26,866 bases of DNA from assembly GCA_002308435.1 (NCBI GenBank), contig DBUY01000046.1, positions 20,579 to 47,444 on the forward strand, written 5' to 3'. Position 1 is the first letter of the stretch. The number at the start of each line of letters is the position of its first letter. The notes below the pieces were generated by a model. The model had not been told where the DNA came from and did no database searches. It worked only from the letters and a program-made list of their open reading frames with translations. The translations under genes were made by a program, and so were the position numbers. This DNA comes from Proteobacteria bacterium UBA1278. Lineage in GTDB: Bacteria > Pseudomonadota > Gammaproteobacteria > Comchoanobacterales > Comchoanobacteraceae. Shown piece after piece: positions 14,424 through 21,386 of this stretch.

Positions 14424-14923
14424 ACACTCTCCTTCTTCACATGCTGAGTTCGAACCGTCGATGCACAAAAAATCGCCAGCGCTAATGCGTCCGCTGCATC
14501 CTCAGACAATACGCAGTCTAATTTAAGCAACTGTTTGACCATAAACTGCACCTGTGCTTTCTCAGCACCACCATATCCAGTCACCGACTTTTTTACAGCG
14601 CGCGGCGAGTACTCTGAAACCAGCCCCGAACGATACTGTTCGCAAGCCAATAAGGCAACGCCTCGCGCCTGACCTAGCTTAAGCGCAGATGCAACATTCA
14701 CCTGTGAAAACACACGCTCTATTGCGATGTAATCTGGGCGATACTGCTGCAATAATGCACTCAAATCATCATAAATATTACTGAGCCGACCTGAGAAATC
14801 AACACCCGCACGACCTGCACAAATGCGACCGCTATCCACATGTGCAAACATCTGTCCATGCCGCTTAATAACACCAAAACCCGTATAAACCGAGCCAGGA
14901 TCAATACCAAATACAATTGTCAT
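14420..14923 (-). CDS. ruvC: Holliday junction resolvase RuvC
   Basis: RuvC is the endonuclease that cuts Holliday junctions in the RuvABC complex. All four acidic catalytic residues can be placed: D8 in GIDPG, E69 in IAIERVF, and D142 and D145 in EDAADALALA. SPRAVKKSVTGYGGAEKAQV is the conserved DNA-binding stretch. At 167 residues it has the usual length. The ribosome site before ATG 14923 is weak. It lies 73 bp downstream of the ABC exporter gene and overlaps ruvA by 4 bp, so it is probably transcribed from the operon starting at the FmdB-like gene or from an undetected promoter. Confidence 0.97.
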   Translation of the reverse strand: MTIVFGIDPGSVYTGFGVIKRHGQMFAHVDSGRICAGRAGVDFSGRLSNIYDDLSALLQQYRPDYIAIERVFSQVNVASALKLGQARGVALLACEQYRSGLVSEYSPRAVKKSVTGYGGAEKAQVQFMVKQLLKLDCVLSEDAADALALAIFCASTVRTQHVKKESV

Positions 14924-14996
14924 AACGCAGGGATGGTAACAGCTCTACGTAAAGGTGTAAACAACTGCTGAGCGGACGGGAATCTGTATTTGTTAC

Positions 14997-16778
14997 TTAA
15001 GCCCCTGTCTCCTTCACGGTATCGTCCAAAATATCCTGGTCTGTCTGATGCTTCCACATATTCGCATAATAACCGCCCTTTCGAATCAAATAATGATGAG
15101 AACCCTGTTCAACAATTTGTCCAGCGTCTAAAACGATAATTTTATCCATTGACTTAATCGTCGATAACCGATGCGCAATCACGACCGTAGTACGACCTTG
15201 AATGAGCTTCTGTAAACTCTCGTAGATTGCCCGCTCAGTAACCGTGTCTAAGCTAGATGTTGCTTCATCAAGCAACAATATCGGCGCGTTCTTGAGAAAT
15301 GCTCGCGCAATCGCAACACGCTGACATTGTCCACCAGACAATTTACCACCGCGCTCACCAACAATTGTGTCATATCCCTGAGGAAGCTGCATGATAAAAT
15401 CATGTGCATGTGCCTGCTTAGCGGCAGCAATCACATCCTTATCGGAGGCACCTGTATTACCATAACAGATATTGTCGCGTATTGATCGATGAAAAAGGGT
15501 GGTATCTTGTGGAATCATAGAAACATTCTCGCGTACTGACGCTAAACTTACCTGGGATAAGCGCTGCCCATCAATGAGGATTTCACCAGACTTTATCGGC
15601 AGAAAACGCAACAACAAATGAAACAAGGTTGTCTTACCCGAACCCGAGTAACCCACCAGGCCAACCTTTTCTCCTGGCCGAATTTGACAATTGAAGGCGT
15701 CAAACAGTTTATTTGACTCATTGTAGTAGTAAGTCATCTGCTTGAATTCAATCAACCCATGCGGGACTTCAAGTGGCTTTGCATTCGGCACATCCTGGTA
15801 ATACATCGGGTTTTTGAACAGCTGAAATCCCTGCACAGCGTGTCCATATTCTTGTATAAACCGAAAAAACTGCTCACCAAAGTACTCCCAGAGATACCAA
15901 GAAATATCTAAGGTAGTCGTGATCACAAAAGCAAAATCACCAACGGTGACTAAGCCATATTGGTATAAATACACCAATAAGACTAAGTTGATTGCAAGAA
16001 TCGCGAGCACAAAAAAATCGATGACCAGCCGTAAGCGAATCAAATAATCTTTGAGGTCTACATTCCGGTCAAATGTATCAGTACTGGCAATATCAATCCG
16101 CTGTTGCTCATGAAAATACTGTCCAAATAACTTCACAAAATAAATATTGTTGATACTATCCACTAAATAACCTGCCAGCGTCATTTGACTCTCAGCGTAT
16201 CCCTTAGAAAAGTCATTTGCGTAGGACGCACACCATAAAGTCACCGGAATGAAAACAAGCAACCACAAACAATATGCCAGGCTAAACCAAGGCGAACATT
16301 GGAATAAAAAAATAAGATACATCACGACAAGTGAAAATATAAACCAGGTATTCACTAGCAAATCTAAAAGCTCAATTGCACTACGTGTGAGACCAATCAC
16401 TCGGTTAGCAATTGAACCCGTCAAATGGACCTGAAAATAATGAAACTCTTTTTTTTGCAGTAACTGGTGCAGTCTCGTCGTCATTGCTTTTTGGACAGCA
16501 GGATAAAAATGACGCGCACAAATATTTCGACAACGCAATGTCAAGCTGATACCGACATAAGTACCCATGAATACCAAACATGGCCAGAAAATTTCATGAG
16601 AAATAGCTGCCCGTGAGGACTGTTCAACCACATCAATCAACAGTTTCATGGCATAAGATGATGCACATGTCAAAATTGAAAATGTAAGCGTAAACAAAAG
16701 TATTCCAATATACCAAGCAGACTTTGGCTGGACGAATTCCCAGATAAACCACATTAGGTGCTGAGGTTGCTTTTTCAA
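14997..16778 (-). CDS. ABC exporter, fused membrane and ATPase domains (substrate unknown)
   Basis: A 593-residue half-transporter of the MsbA/multidrug type that would work as a homodimer in the inner membrane. Hydrophobic segments lie near 22-50, 66-82, 145-185 and 253-290. The ATPase has Walker A GYSGSGKT (376-383), Q-loop near IPQD (422-425), signature LSGGQ (480-484), Walker B ILLLDE (500-505) and switch His536. All key residues are present, so it should be active. The start is a TTG at 16778 with GGAG eight bases upstream, 9 bp past the yebC stop. It interrupts the usual yebC-ruvC order. The substrate (lipid, drug or peptide) cannot be told from sequence. Confidence 0.92.
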   Translation of the reverse strand: MKKQPQHLMWFIWEFVQPKSAWYIGILLFTLTFSILTCASSYAMKLLIDVVEQSSRAAISHEIFWPCLVFMGTYVGISLTLRCRNICARHFYPAVQKAMTTRLHQLLQKKEFHYFQVHLTGSIANRVIGLTRSAIELLDLLVNTWFIFSLVVMYLIFLFQCSPWFSLAYCLWLLVFIPVTLWCASYANDFSKGYAESQMTLAGYLVDSINNIYFVKLFGQYFHEQQRIDIASTDTFDRNVDLKDYLIRLRLVIDFFVLAILAINLVLLVYLYQYGLVTVGDFAFVITTTLDISWYLWEYFGEQFFRFIQEYGHAVQGFQLFKNPMYYQDVPNAKPLEVPHGLIEFKQMTYYYNESNKLFDAFNCQIRPGEKVGLVGYSGSGKTTLFHLLLRFLPIKSGEILIDGQRLSQVSLASVRENVSMIPQDTTLFHRSIRDNICYGNTGASDKDVIAAAKQAHAHDFIMQLPQGYDTIVGERGGKLSGGQCQRVAIARAFLKNAPILLLDEATSSLDTVTERAIYESLQKLIQGRTTVVIAHRLSTIKSMDKIIVLDAGQIVEQGSHHYLIRKGGYYANMWKHQTDQDILDDTVKETGA

Positions 16779-16789
16779 GACAATAACTC

Positions 16790-17530
16790 CTAGTCTATGA
16801 ATGTCTGGCCGAGATCGGCATTCGTAAAGACGGATTGCACGTCATCCAGCTCAATCAATGCGTCGTATAAAACCATCAATTTTTCAGTAGCAGCCTCATC
16901 AAGTGCTTGCATCATATCCGCAACCCAATGCTGATCAGCATGCAGGATGGTATACCCATGCTCTTGCATAGCATTCACGACTTCCGATAATTGATTGGCC
17001 TCACAAGTGAGAACCACCTGATCGTCAGCCTCTCCTGCTGATACATCATCCGCACCACAATCTAAGGCATGTAGCATGATCATGTCGTCATCTACGGATC
17101 CAGTAATGACCACTTTTGCTTGGCGATTAAACAAATACCCAACCGATCCATCAGTGCCTAAATTACCGCCATATTTGTTAAACGCATGGCGGACTTCTGC
17201 AACTGTCCGATTTTTATTATCAGTCAAACAGAAAACAAGCACAGCAACACCTTGGGGTCCATACCCTTCGTAACGGACTGCCTGATAATCAGCACCGTCA
17301 GTATTACCCAGCCCTTTGTCAATCGCACGCTTAATCGAATCTTTGGTAACATTTGCCCGGCTTGCTTTATCAATTGCAAGGCGCAATCGCGGGTTCGCAT
17401 CTGGGTCACCACCAGCTTCTTTCGTCGCAACCGTAATCTCACGAATAAGCTTGGTATTCATCTTCCCACGTAAAGCATCCTGACGCCCCTTGCGATGCTT
17501 TATGTTTGCCCATTTACTATGTCCTGCCAT
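16790..17530 (-). CDS. yebC: YebC/PmpR-family protein (TACO1-like)
   Basis: YebC proteins are described as DNA-binding regulators and, more recently, as ribosome-associated factors helping translation through difficult proline stretches. The 246-residue protein begins MAGHSKWANIKHRK at ATG 17530, with GGAGG at ideal spacing; the frame extends five codons upstream but that start has no support. Conserved blocks LIREITVATKEAGGDPDANPRLRLAI, YEGYGPQGVAVLV, NRTVAEVRHAFNKYGGNLG and a C-terminal VLYDALIELDDVQSVFTN are present. It sits 24 bp after aspS, as in Pseudomonas, where aspS-yebC-ruvC-ruvA-ruvB is the order. Confidence 0.96.
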   Translation of the reverse strand: MAGHSKWANIKHRKGRQDALRGKMNTKLIREITVATKEAGGDPDANPRLRLAIDKASRANVTKDSIKRAIDKGLGNTDGADYQAVRYEGYGPQGVAVLVFCLTDNKNRTVAEVRHAFNKYGGNLGTDGSVGYLFNRQAKVVITGSVDDDMIMLHALDCGADDVSAGEADDQVVLTCEANQLSEVVNAMQEHGYTILHADQHWVADMMQALDEAATEKLMVLYDALIELDDVQSVFTNADLGQTFID

Positions 17531-17554
17531 TGCTGACCTCCACACTGATGTGCG

Positions 17555-19354
17555 TTATTGCGCAAGTTCTTTTTTTAGGGTCGTATTCTTCAAACCAAGT
17601 GCCTTCAGCTCTTGATCTGCAAGGATACTTGGCGCCTCAGTCAATGGACAAGTCGCTGTCTGCGTCTTCGGAAAAGCAATAACGTCTCGGATAGACGGTT
17701 TTTTCACTAACAGCATGACTAATCGATCAACACCGAATGCAAAACCACCATGTGGTGGCGCCCCATAGCGTAATGCCGCTAATAGATGGCCCAACACACG
17801 CTCGCTGTGCGCACGATCCAGCCCAAGCACTTCAAGGACGGCATACTGCATCTCGACATCAGATATACGAATTGAGCCACTCCCCAACTCACACCCATTG
17901 AGCACAAGATCGTAGGACTGGGATAATTGATCAAGCGGTTTTTCCTTCAACACATCCACCGAATGCGTATCCGGAGCGGTAAATGGGTGGTGCATCGCCT
18001 TCATCCCCTCATCCGAAGCTTCATACATTGGAAACTGATCAACCCAAAGTGGCGCATAGTCAGTCGTATATAAATCAAGATCTGCTGCAATCTGACTACG
18101 AAGGGCATTCATGGATTGATTAACCATCTTCGCATCACCAGCACCAAAGAAAATCAAGTCATCAGTTTCTGCACACAAAGTGACGATCTGCTCCGCACAT
18201 TCCTGTCCAAGAAACTTAACAATCGGTGATTGCAAATCCATCTTACCCGGTGTTGCATCATTCACTTTAATGTATGCAAGCCCTTTTGCACCAAATTGGC
18301 CAACGAAGTTCGTGTAGTCATCAATTTGTTTACGCGACAGTCGCTGATTACCGTTTGGTATAGTCATAGCAACCACTCGAGATTGGGTATCATTTGCAGG
18401 GCCACTAAACACCTTGAACTCACAATCCTTGCACAAATCGTCAATCGGAGTGAAAACCAGGGGAATCCGTAGATCAGGCTTGTCAGAGCCATACAAGCGC
18501 ATCGCCTCATGCCAAGTCAAAGTAGGAATATGATCAATCTTGACGCCAGCAACTGTGTCTAGCACGTCTAATAGTAAATCACCACAAACCTGCATAACTT
18601 CAGCACGCGAAACAAAAGCCATCTCTAAATCAATCTGTGTAAACTCAGGCTGACGATCACTACGCAAATCCTCGTCACGAAAACAACGCGCAACTTGGTA
18701 GTAGCGATCGACGCCACTCATCATCAGCAATTGCTTGTACTGTTGGGGCGACTGTTGCAATGCATAGCCCGAACCTGGTTGTATACGGCTTGGCACAAGA
18801 TACTCTCGAGCCCCCTCAGGTGATGCCTTAGTCAGAATAGGCGTTTCTATATCCAAAAAGCCAATTTTCTGCAAATGTGCACGCACACAGTTCAATAGCG
18901 CCGAGCGGGTACTGAGCGACCTGGCCATATCACTACGACGTAAATCTAAATAACGATACTTCAACCGCACTTCCTCACTAACATCAGCAGAGTGATGATC
19001 ATCGATAGGAAATGGTAGAGGTAAGCTCTCATTCAAAATCTCGAGTGAATCGCAGACCAATTCAACTGATCCTGAAGCCAAATCTTTATTCTCTGTACCC
19101 TCAGGACGCAAGCGTAAGACACCATGCACCCGAATGACAAACTCCGCACGACATCGTTCAGCAGCACGAAAAACGCTTGCAGACTCAGGGTTACAAACCA
19201 CCTGAGTTAGACCAGTGTGATCACGCAAATCAATGAAAACCACACCACCATGATCGCGTACACGATGCACCCAACCACTCATCAATACCACATCGCCGAC
19301 ACGTTGCTTGCTCAGATCTTGAGATAACGAGTCCCGATACTTATTTGTCGTCAT
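17555..19354 (-). CDS. aspS: Aspartyl-tRNA synthetase (probably non-discriminating type)
   Basis: Class II synthetase that charges tRNA-Asp. Length 599 residues from ATG 19354 (GAGGAG upstream), near E. coli AspS (590); the open frame extends upstream but overlaps the previous gene. The OB-fold anticodon domain is about 20-110, class II motif 2 is RCFRDEDLRSDRQPEF (223-238) and motif 3 is GFAFGVDRL near 545. Positions H35 (RDHGG) and G86 (RPEG) match the His/Gly pair reported to relax tRNA recognition in the Pseudomonas aeruginosa enzyme, where E. coli has Leu and Lys. If so, it also makes Asp-tRNA-Asn for GatCAB. The start overlaps the DUF502 gene by 14 bp. Confidence 0.96.
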   Translation of the reverse strand: MTTNKYRDSLSQDLSKQRVGDVVLMSGWVHRVRDHGGVVFIDLRDHTGLTQVVCNPESASVFRAAERCRAEFVIRVHGVLRLRPEGTENKDLASGSVELVCDSLEILNESLPLPFPIDDHHSADVSEEVRLKYRYLDLRRSDMARSLSTRSALLNCVRAHLQKIGFLDIETPILTKASPEGAREYLVPSRIQPGSGYALQQSPQQYKQLLMMSGVDRYYQVARCFRDEDLRSDRQPEFTQIDLEMAFVSRAEVMQVCGDLLLDVLDTVAGVKIDHIPTLTWHEAMRLYGSDKPDLRIPLVFTPIDDLCKDCEFKVFSGPANDTQSRVVAMTIPNGNQRLSRKQIDDYTNFVGQFGAKGLAYIKVNDATPGKMDLQSPIVKFLGQECAEQIVTLCAETDDLIFFGAGDAKMVNQSMNALRSQIAADLDLYTTDYAPLWVDQFPMYEASDEGMKAMHHPFTAPDTHSVDVLKEKPLDQLSQSYDLVLNGCELGSGSIRISDVEMQYAVLEVLGLDRAHSERVLGHLLAALRYGAPPHGGFAFGVDRLVMLLVKKPSIRDVIAFPKTQTATCPLTEAPSILADQELKALGLKNTTLKKELAQ

Positions 19355-19970
19355 GCTGAAGTCTCCTCTTTTTTTTCTGCTTAATTTTATCGCCGATACC
19401 ATCCACTGTACCCAGAGAAATGACAAACTTAACCGCTTCATCTACGCTCATATCTAAATAGCGAACCTCTTGCTCATCAACCACAAACACATAGCCAGAA
19501 GTTGGGTTCGGCGTCGTTGGCACAAACAATGTCAGCGTGTCGTGCTTAAACACACCATGTGCAGACTGACGATTTGTCACAAAAGCAACACTCCAGCAGT
19601 CACGGCGTGGATATTCAACCAGCACAACTTCCTGAAATGACTTATTCGTTGTAAAAATCACCTTCAGTGCTTGCTTTACTCCATTATGAATACTACTCAC
19701 TAGAGGAATTCGAGCAATCGCGTGCTCCCAGAGACTAACAATGAAATTACCCAACACATTTCGAAATAATAGGCCAGTAACCAACAAGATAGCCAGCACC
19801 AACAAAACACCCAACCCGGGGATATGCACACCATAAATCGTTGTAGGACGATACGCCTGGGGAATTAACAGAAGCGCATAATCACTGAAGTCCAAAAGTG
19901 CACGTACAATCAGGACTGTAATGAGTATTGGCACCCAAATTAACATACCCGTGATGAGATATTTTTTCAT
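19341..19970 (-). CDS. DUF502-family inner membrane protein
   Basis: A 209-residue protein with two N-terminal membrane segments (about 5-28 and 48-70, ILITVLIVRALL and GVLLVLAILLVTGLLF). A conserved soluble part follows with IPLVSSIHNGVKQALKVI, VVLVEYPRRDCWSVAFVT and LFVPTTPNPTSGYVFVV, hallmarks of the DUF502 family. Its function is unknown; it is widespread in proteobacteria and often precedes aspS. ATG 19970 has GGGAG at good spacing. The end is a Lys/Arg-rich tail (KQKKKRR), and its stop overlaps the aspS start region by 14 bp, indicating coupled translation. Confidence 0.92.
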   Translation of the reverse strand: MKKYLITGMLIWVPILITVLIVRALLDFSDYALLLIPQAYRPTTIYGVHIPGLGVLLVLAILLVTGLLFRNVLGNFIVSLWEHAIARIPLVSSIHNGVKQALKVIFTTNKSFQEVVLVEYPRRDCWSVAFVTNRQSAHGVFKHDTLTLFVPTTPNPTSGYVFVVDEQEVRYLDMSVDEAVKFVISLGTVDGIGDKIKQKKKRRLQHDDK

Positions 19971-19994
19971 ATCATGTCTCCCAATGAACCTAAC

Positions 19995-20228
19995 CTACGA
20001 CGTACGCTCATGATCAGTTTTCGTAACAGGAGTCGCATTAGACGCATCGACGCCATAAGCGTCATGCGCCCAACCAGATCCCTTTAATTGGAACGATCCC
20101 ATAGAAACAAGACGCTCAACGTCTTTGCTTTGACAAAAACGACAAGCCACTGTATCCAACTCAGAATACTTACAAATCAATTCAAATTGCCGCGTACATT
20201 GCTGACAGGAAAATTCATAGATAGGCAT
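19995..20228 (-). CDS. FmdB-family zinc-ribbon protein
   Basis: A 77-residue protein beginning MPIYEFSCQQC, the signature of the FmdB putative regulatory/zinc ribbon family. Four cysteines (8, 11, 29, 32) form the metal site, and a disordered polar tail follows (SMGSFQLKGSGWAHDAYG...). Its biochemical role is unsettled. It is the first gene of the fmdB-DUF502-aspS-yebC-ABC-ruvC-ruvA run, starts from ATG 20228 and has a good divergent promoter at 20260-20288. Confidence 0.92.
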   Translation of the reverse strand: MPIYEFSCQQCTRQFELICKYSELDTVACRFCQSKDVERLVSMGSFQLKGSGWAHDAYGVDASNATPVTKTDHERTS

Positions 20229-20259
20229 CCAACTCTCTGATATGACGAAATTATTCTGT

Positions 20260-20288
20260 ATGATAAAGGATAACTACGGATAATTCAA
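20260..20288 (-). promoter_or_regulatory. Promoter of the fmdB-DUF502-aspS-yebC operon
   Basis: Minus strand: -35 TTGAAT (20288-20283), a 17-nt spacer and -10 TATCAT (20265-20260). The ATG of the FmdB-like gene is about 30 bases downstream. It lies back to back with the fis promoter. Confidence 0.65.
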
Positions 20289-20308
20289 GCAAAGGAGAAA
20301 TGCCAGCC

Positions 20309-20337
20309 TTGATTTAAACGGTGAGTTTTCTTATGAT
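20309..20337 (+). promoter_or_regulatory. fis promoter
   Basis: TTGATT (20309-20314), 17-nt spacer, TATGAT (20332-20337), placing transcription start near 20344 and a leader of about 22 nt before the ATG at 20367. Confidence 0.6.
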
Positions 20338-20366
20338 AACAACGATCCAATTTGCTTCATCAATGC

Positions 20367-20603
20367 ATGTCCAACCACAACGAGTCATTTAATCATGCGA
20401 TAGCGAGCATCCTGAAGTCATACCTTGACAAACACCAGGGCTTTCTACCCGAAAATCTTCACGAAATGATCATTCGTCGTGTTGAGGAACCACTGATTGA
20501 AACCATACTGGAGCAAACCGGAGGCAATTTATCAAAGGCAGCCAAAATTCTTGGGCTAAGCCGAATCACACTCAGAAAAAAAATAAACAAAAAAAATACA
20601 TAA
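20367..20603 (+). CDS. fis: Fis-family nucleoid/DNA-binding regulator
   Basis: Fis is a small dimeric nucleoid protein; in Legionella, Fis proteins also repress Dot/Icm effector genes. The 78-residue protein (ATG 20367; a TTG 15 bp upstream is open but upstream of the family N-terminus) ends with the Fis helix-turn-helix: EPLIETILEQTGGNLSKAAKILGLSRITLRKKI, including the conserved GGNxxKAAxxLGxxRxTLRKK pattern. Length and architecture fit Fis. No dusB gene lies upstream, unlike enterobacteria; instead it is divergent from the fmdB gene. The ribosome site is weak. Several Fis paralogues are usual in Legionellales, so which one this is cannot be told. Confidence 0.9.
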   Translation: MSNHNESFNHAIASILKSYLDKHQGFLPENLHEMIIRRVEEPLIETILEQTGGNLSKAAKILGLSRITLRKKINKKNT

Positions 20604-20613
20604 TAAACAGACC

Positions 20614-20633
20614 CTTAATCCCATCTTAAGATT
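20614..20633 (+). promoter_or_regulatory. Candidate PmrA box (tandem CTTAA repeats)
   Basis: CTTAATCCC-AT-CTTAAGATT: two direct 9-mers whose starts are 11 bp apart. The PmrA operator reported for Legionella and Coxiella is CTTAATATT, 2 bp, CTTAATATT; this site matches 14 of 18 defined bases with exact spacing. It covers the -35 position of a perfect TATAAT at 20641-20646 that lacks a -35 of its own, the layout expected of an activator site. Confidence 0.6.
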
Positions 20634-20640
20634 ATCGCTC

Positions 20641-20646
20641 TATAAT
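20641..20646 (+). promoter_or_regulatory. -10 element of the unknown gene at 20674
   Basis: A consensus TATAAT lies 27 bp before the ATG. The base sequence 17 bp upstream (ATCCCA) is not a -35, which suggests dependence on an activator bound at the adjacent CTTAA repeats. Confidence 0.6.
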
Positions 20647-20673
20647 CACAACACATCATAATTACAACAAATC

Positions 20674-21228
20674 ATGCAACACCATCAATCCGACTTTAGA
20701 GCATGCATCGTGGAAAAGATCAACGAGTTCAAACGTGTATATCGCAGTAACATCCCATGCTTTACAAAATCAAACATCAACATCAAAAAGCTGTGCCTAG
20801 ATAGAAAGTCGATACGCCAATACTCTGATAAAGAACTTTACAACGCAACACTCAAAATGGCAGTTGCACTCGAATCAGTCATCGGTGACGAGCAATCCAA
20901 TCTATTCGAACACAAAGGAATCGTTCAGTTTATCAACGAAATCAAATCCGTACTGAATGAATACATCGAAATGAATAATGCAATCATTCACACAGGCAAG
21001 TATGCAAGTCGCTTGTACATGAGCATCATTCAGGAAATCCACTCTGCTTTGACAGAAAAATGTCTTGAAATTGAAAAAAGCATCTCACAGAAAATCCATA
21101 AACTGCATCAAATTGATCACCAAGAAACACTGAAAAGCTTATCCGGATCACTCGAAAGTATTAAGAAATCAGATATTAATCTCTACGCAAAATTGATTAA
21201 ATCCCTTCGAGAAAAGAGCAAGGCATAA
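20674..21228 (+). CDS. Helical hypothetical protein; candidate PmrA-regulated Dot/Icm effector
   Basis: A 184-residue protein without signal peptide or membrane helix, rich in Lys, Ile, Glu and Ser and apparently almost all helical. The segment from about 105 onward (LYMSIIQEIHSALTEKCLEIEKSISQKIHKL) looks coiled-coil-like. Family not recognised. It is a single gene with its own promoter: a perfect -10 and, in place of a -35, a PmrA-like tandem repeat. In Legionella and Coxiella PmrA activates many effector genes, so a cytoplasmic orphan protein behind such a site is a reasonable effector candidate. The short basic C-terminus (KSLREKSKA) lacks an obvious glutamate-rich secretion block. A strong terminator follows at 21302-21328. 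Confidence 0.75.
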   Translation: MQHHQSDFRACIVEKINEFKRVYRSNIPCFTKSNINIKKLCLDRKSIRQYSDKELYNATLKMAVALESVIGDEQSNLFEHKGIVQFINEIKSVLNEYIEMNNAIIHTGKYASRLYMSIIQEIHSALTEKCLEIEKSISQKIHKLHQIDHQETLKSLSGSLESIKKSDINLYAKLIKSLREKSKA

Positions 21229-21301
21229 ATGCCCGATCGCAGATCGTGATGGTGAACAATACGCAAGCGATTCACACCGAGTCACGAGAACAATAAAATA
21301 G

Positions 21302-21328
21302 AAAAGCGCCTCCAAAGAGGCGCTTTTT
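21302..21328. terminator. Bidirectional rho-independent terminator
   Basis: AAAAGCGCCTC (302-312 of this kb), loop CAAA, GAGGCGCTTTT with T-runs on both strands. It sits between the convergent unknown gene (ends 21228) and htpG (ends 21387) and can serve both. Confidence 0.92.
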
Positions 21329-21386
21329 AATTCGCTTACCTGATAAGCCACTCTCAACGAGCAGCGATATCATATAAAGAAGCGTG

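Noticed and set aside
14424..14468. 15-codon extension of ruvA
   Set aside because: It lies within ruvC; ATG 14423 with AGGAGAG gives MIGYLEG, the conserved RuvA start.
19355..19441. 29-codon N-terminal extension of aspS
   Set aside because: It is the DUF502 coding region read in another frame; ATG 19354 has GAGGAG and gives the family N-terminus.
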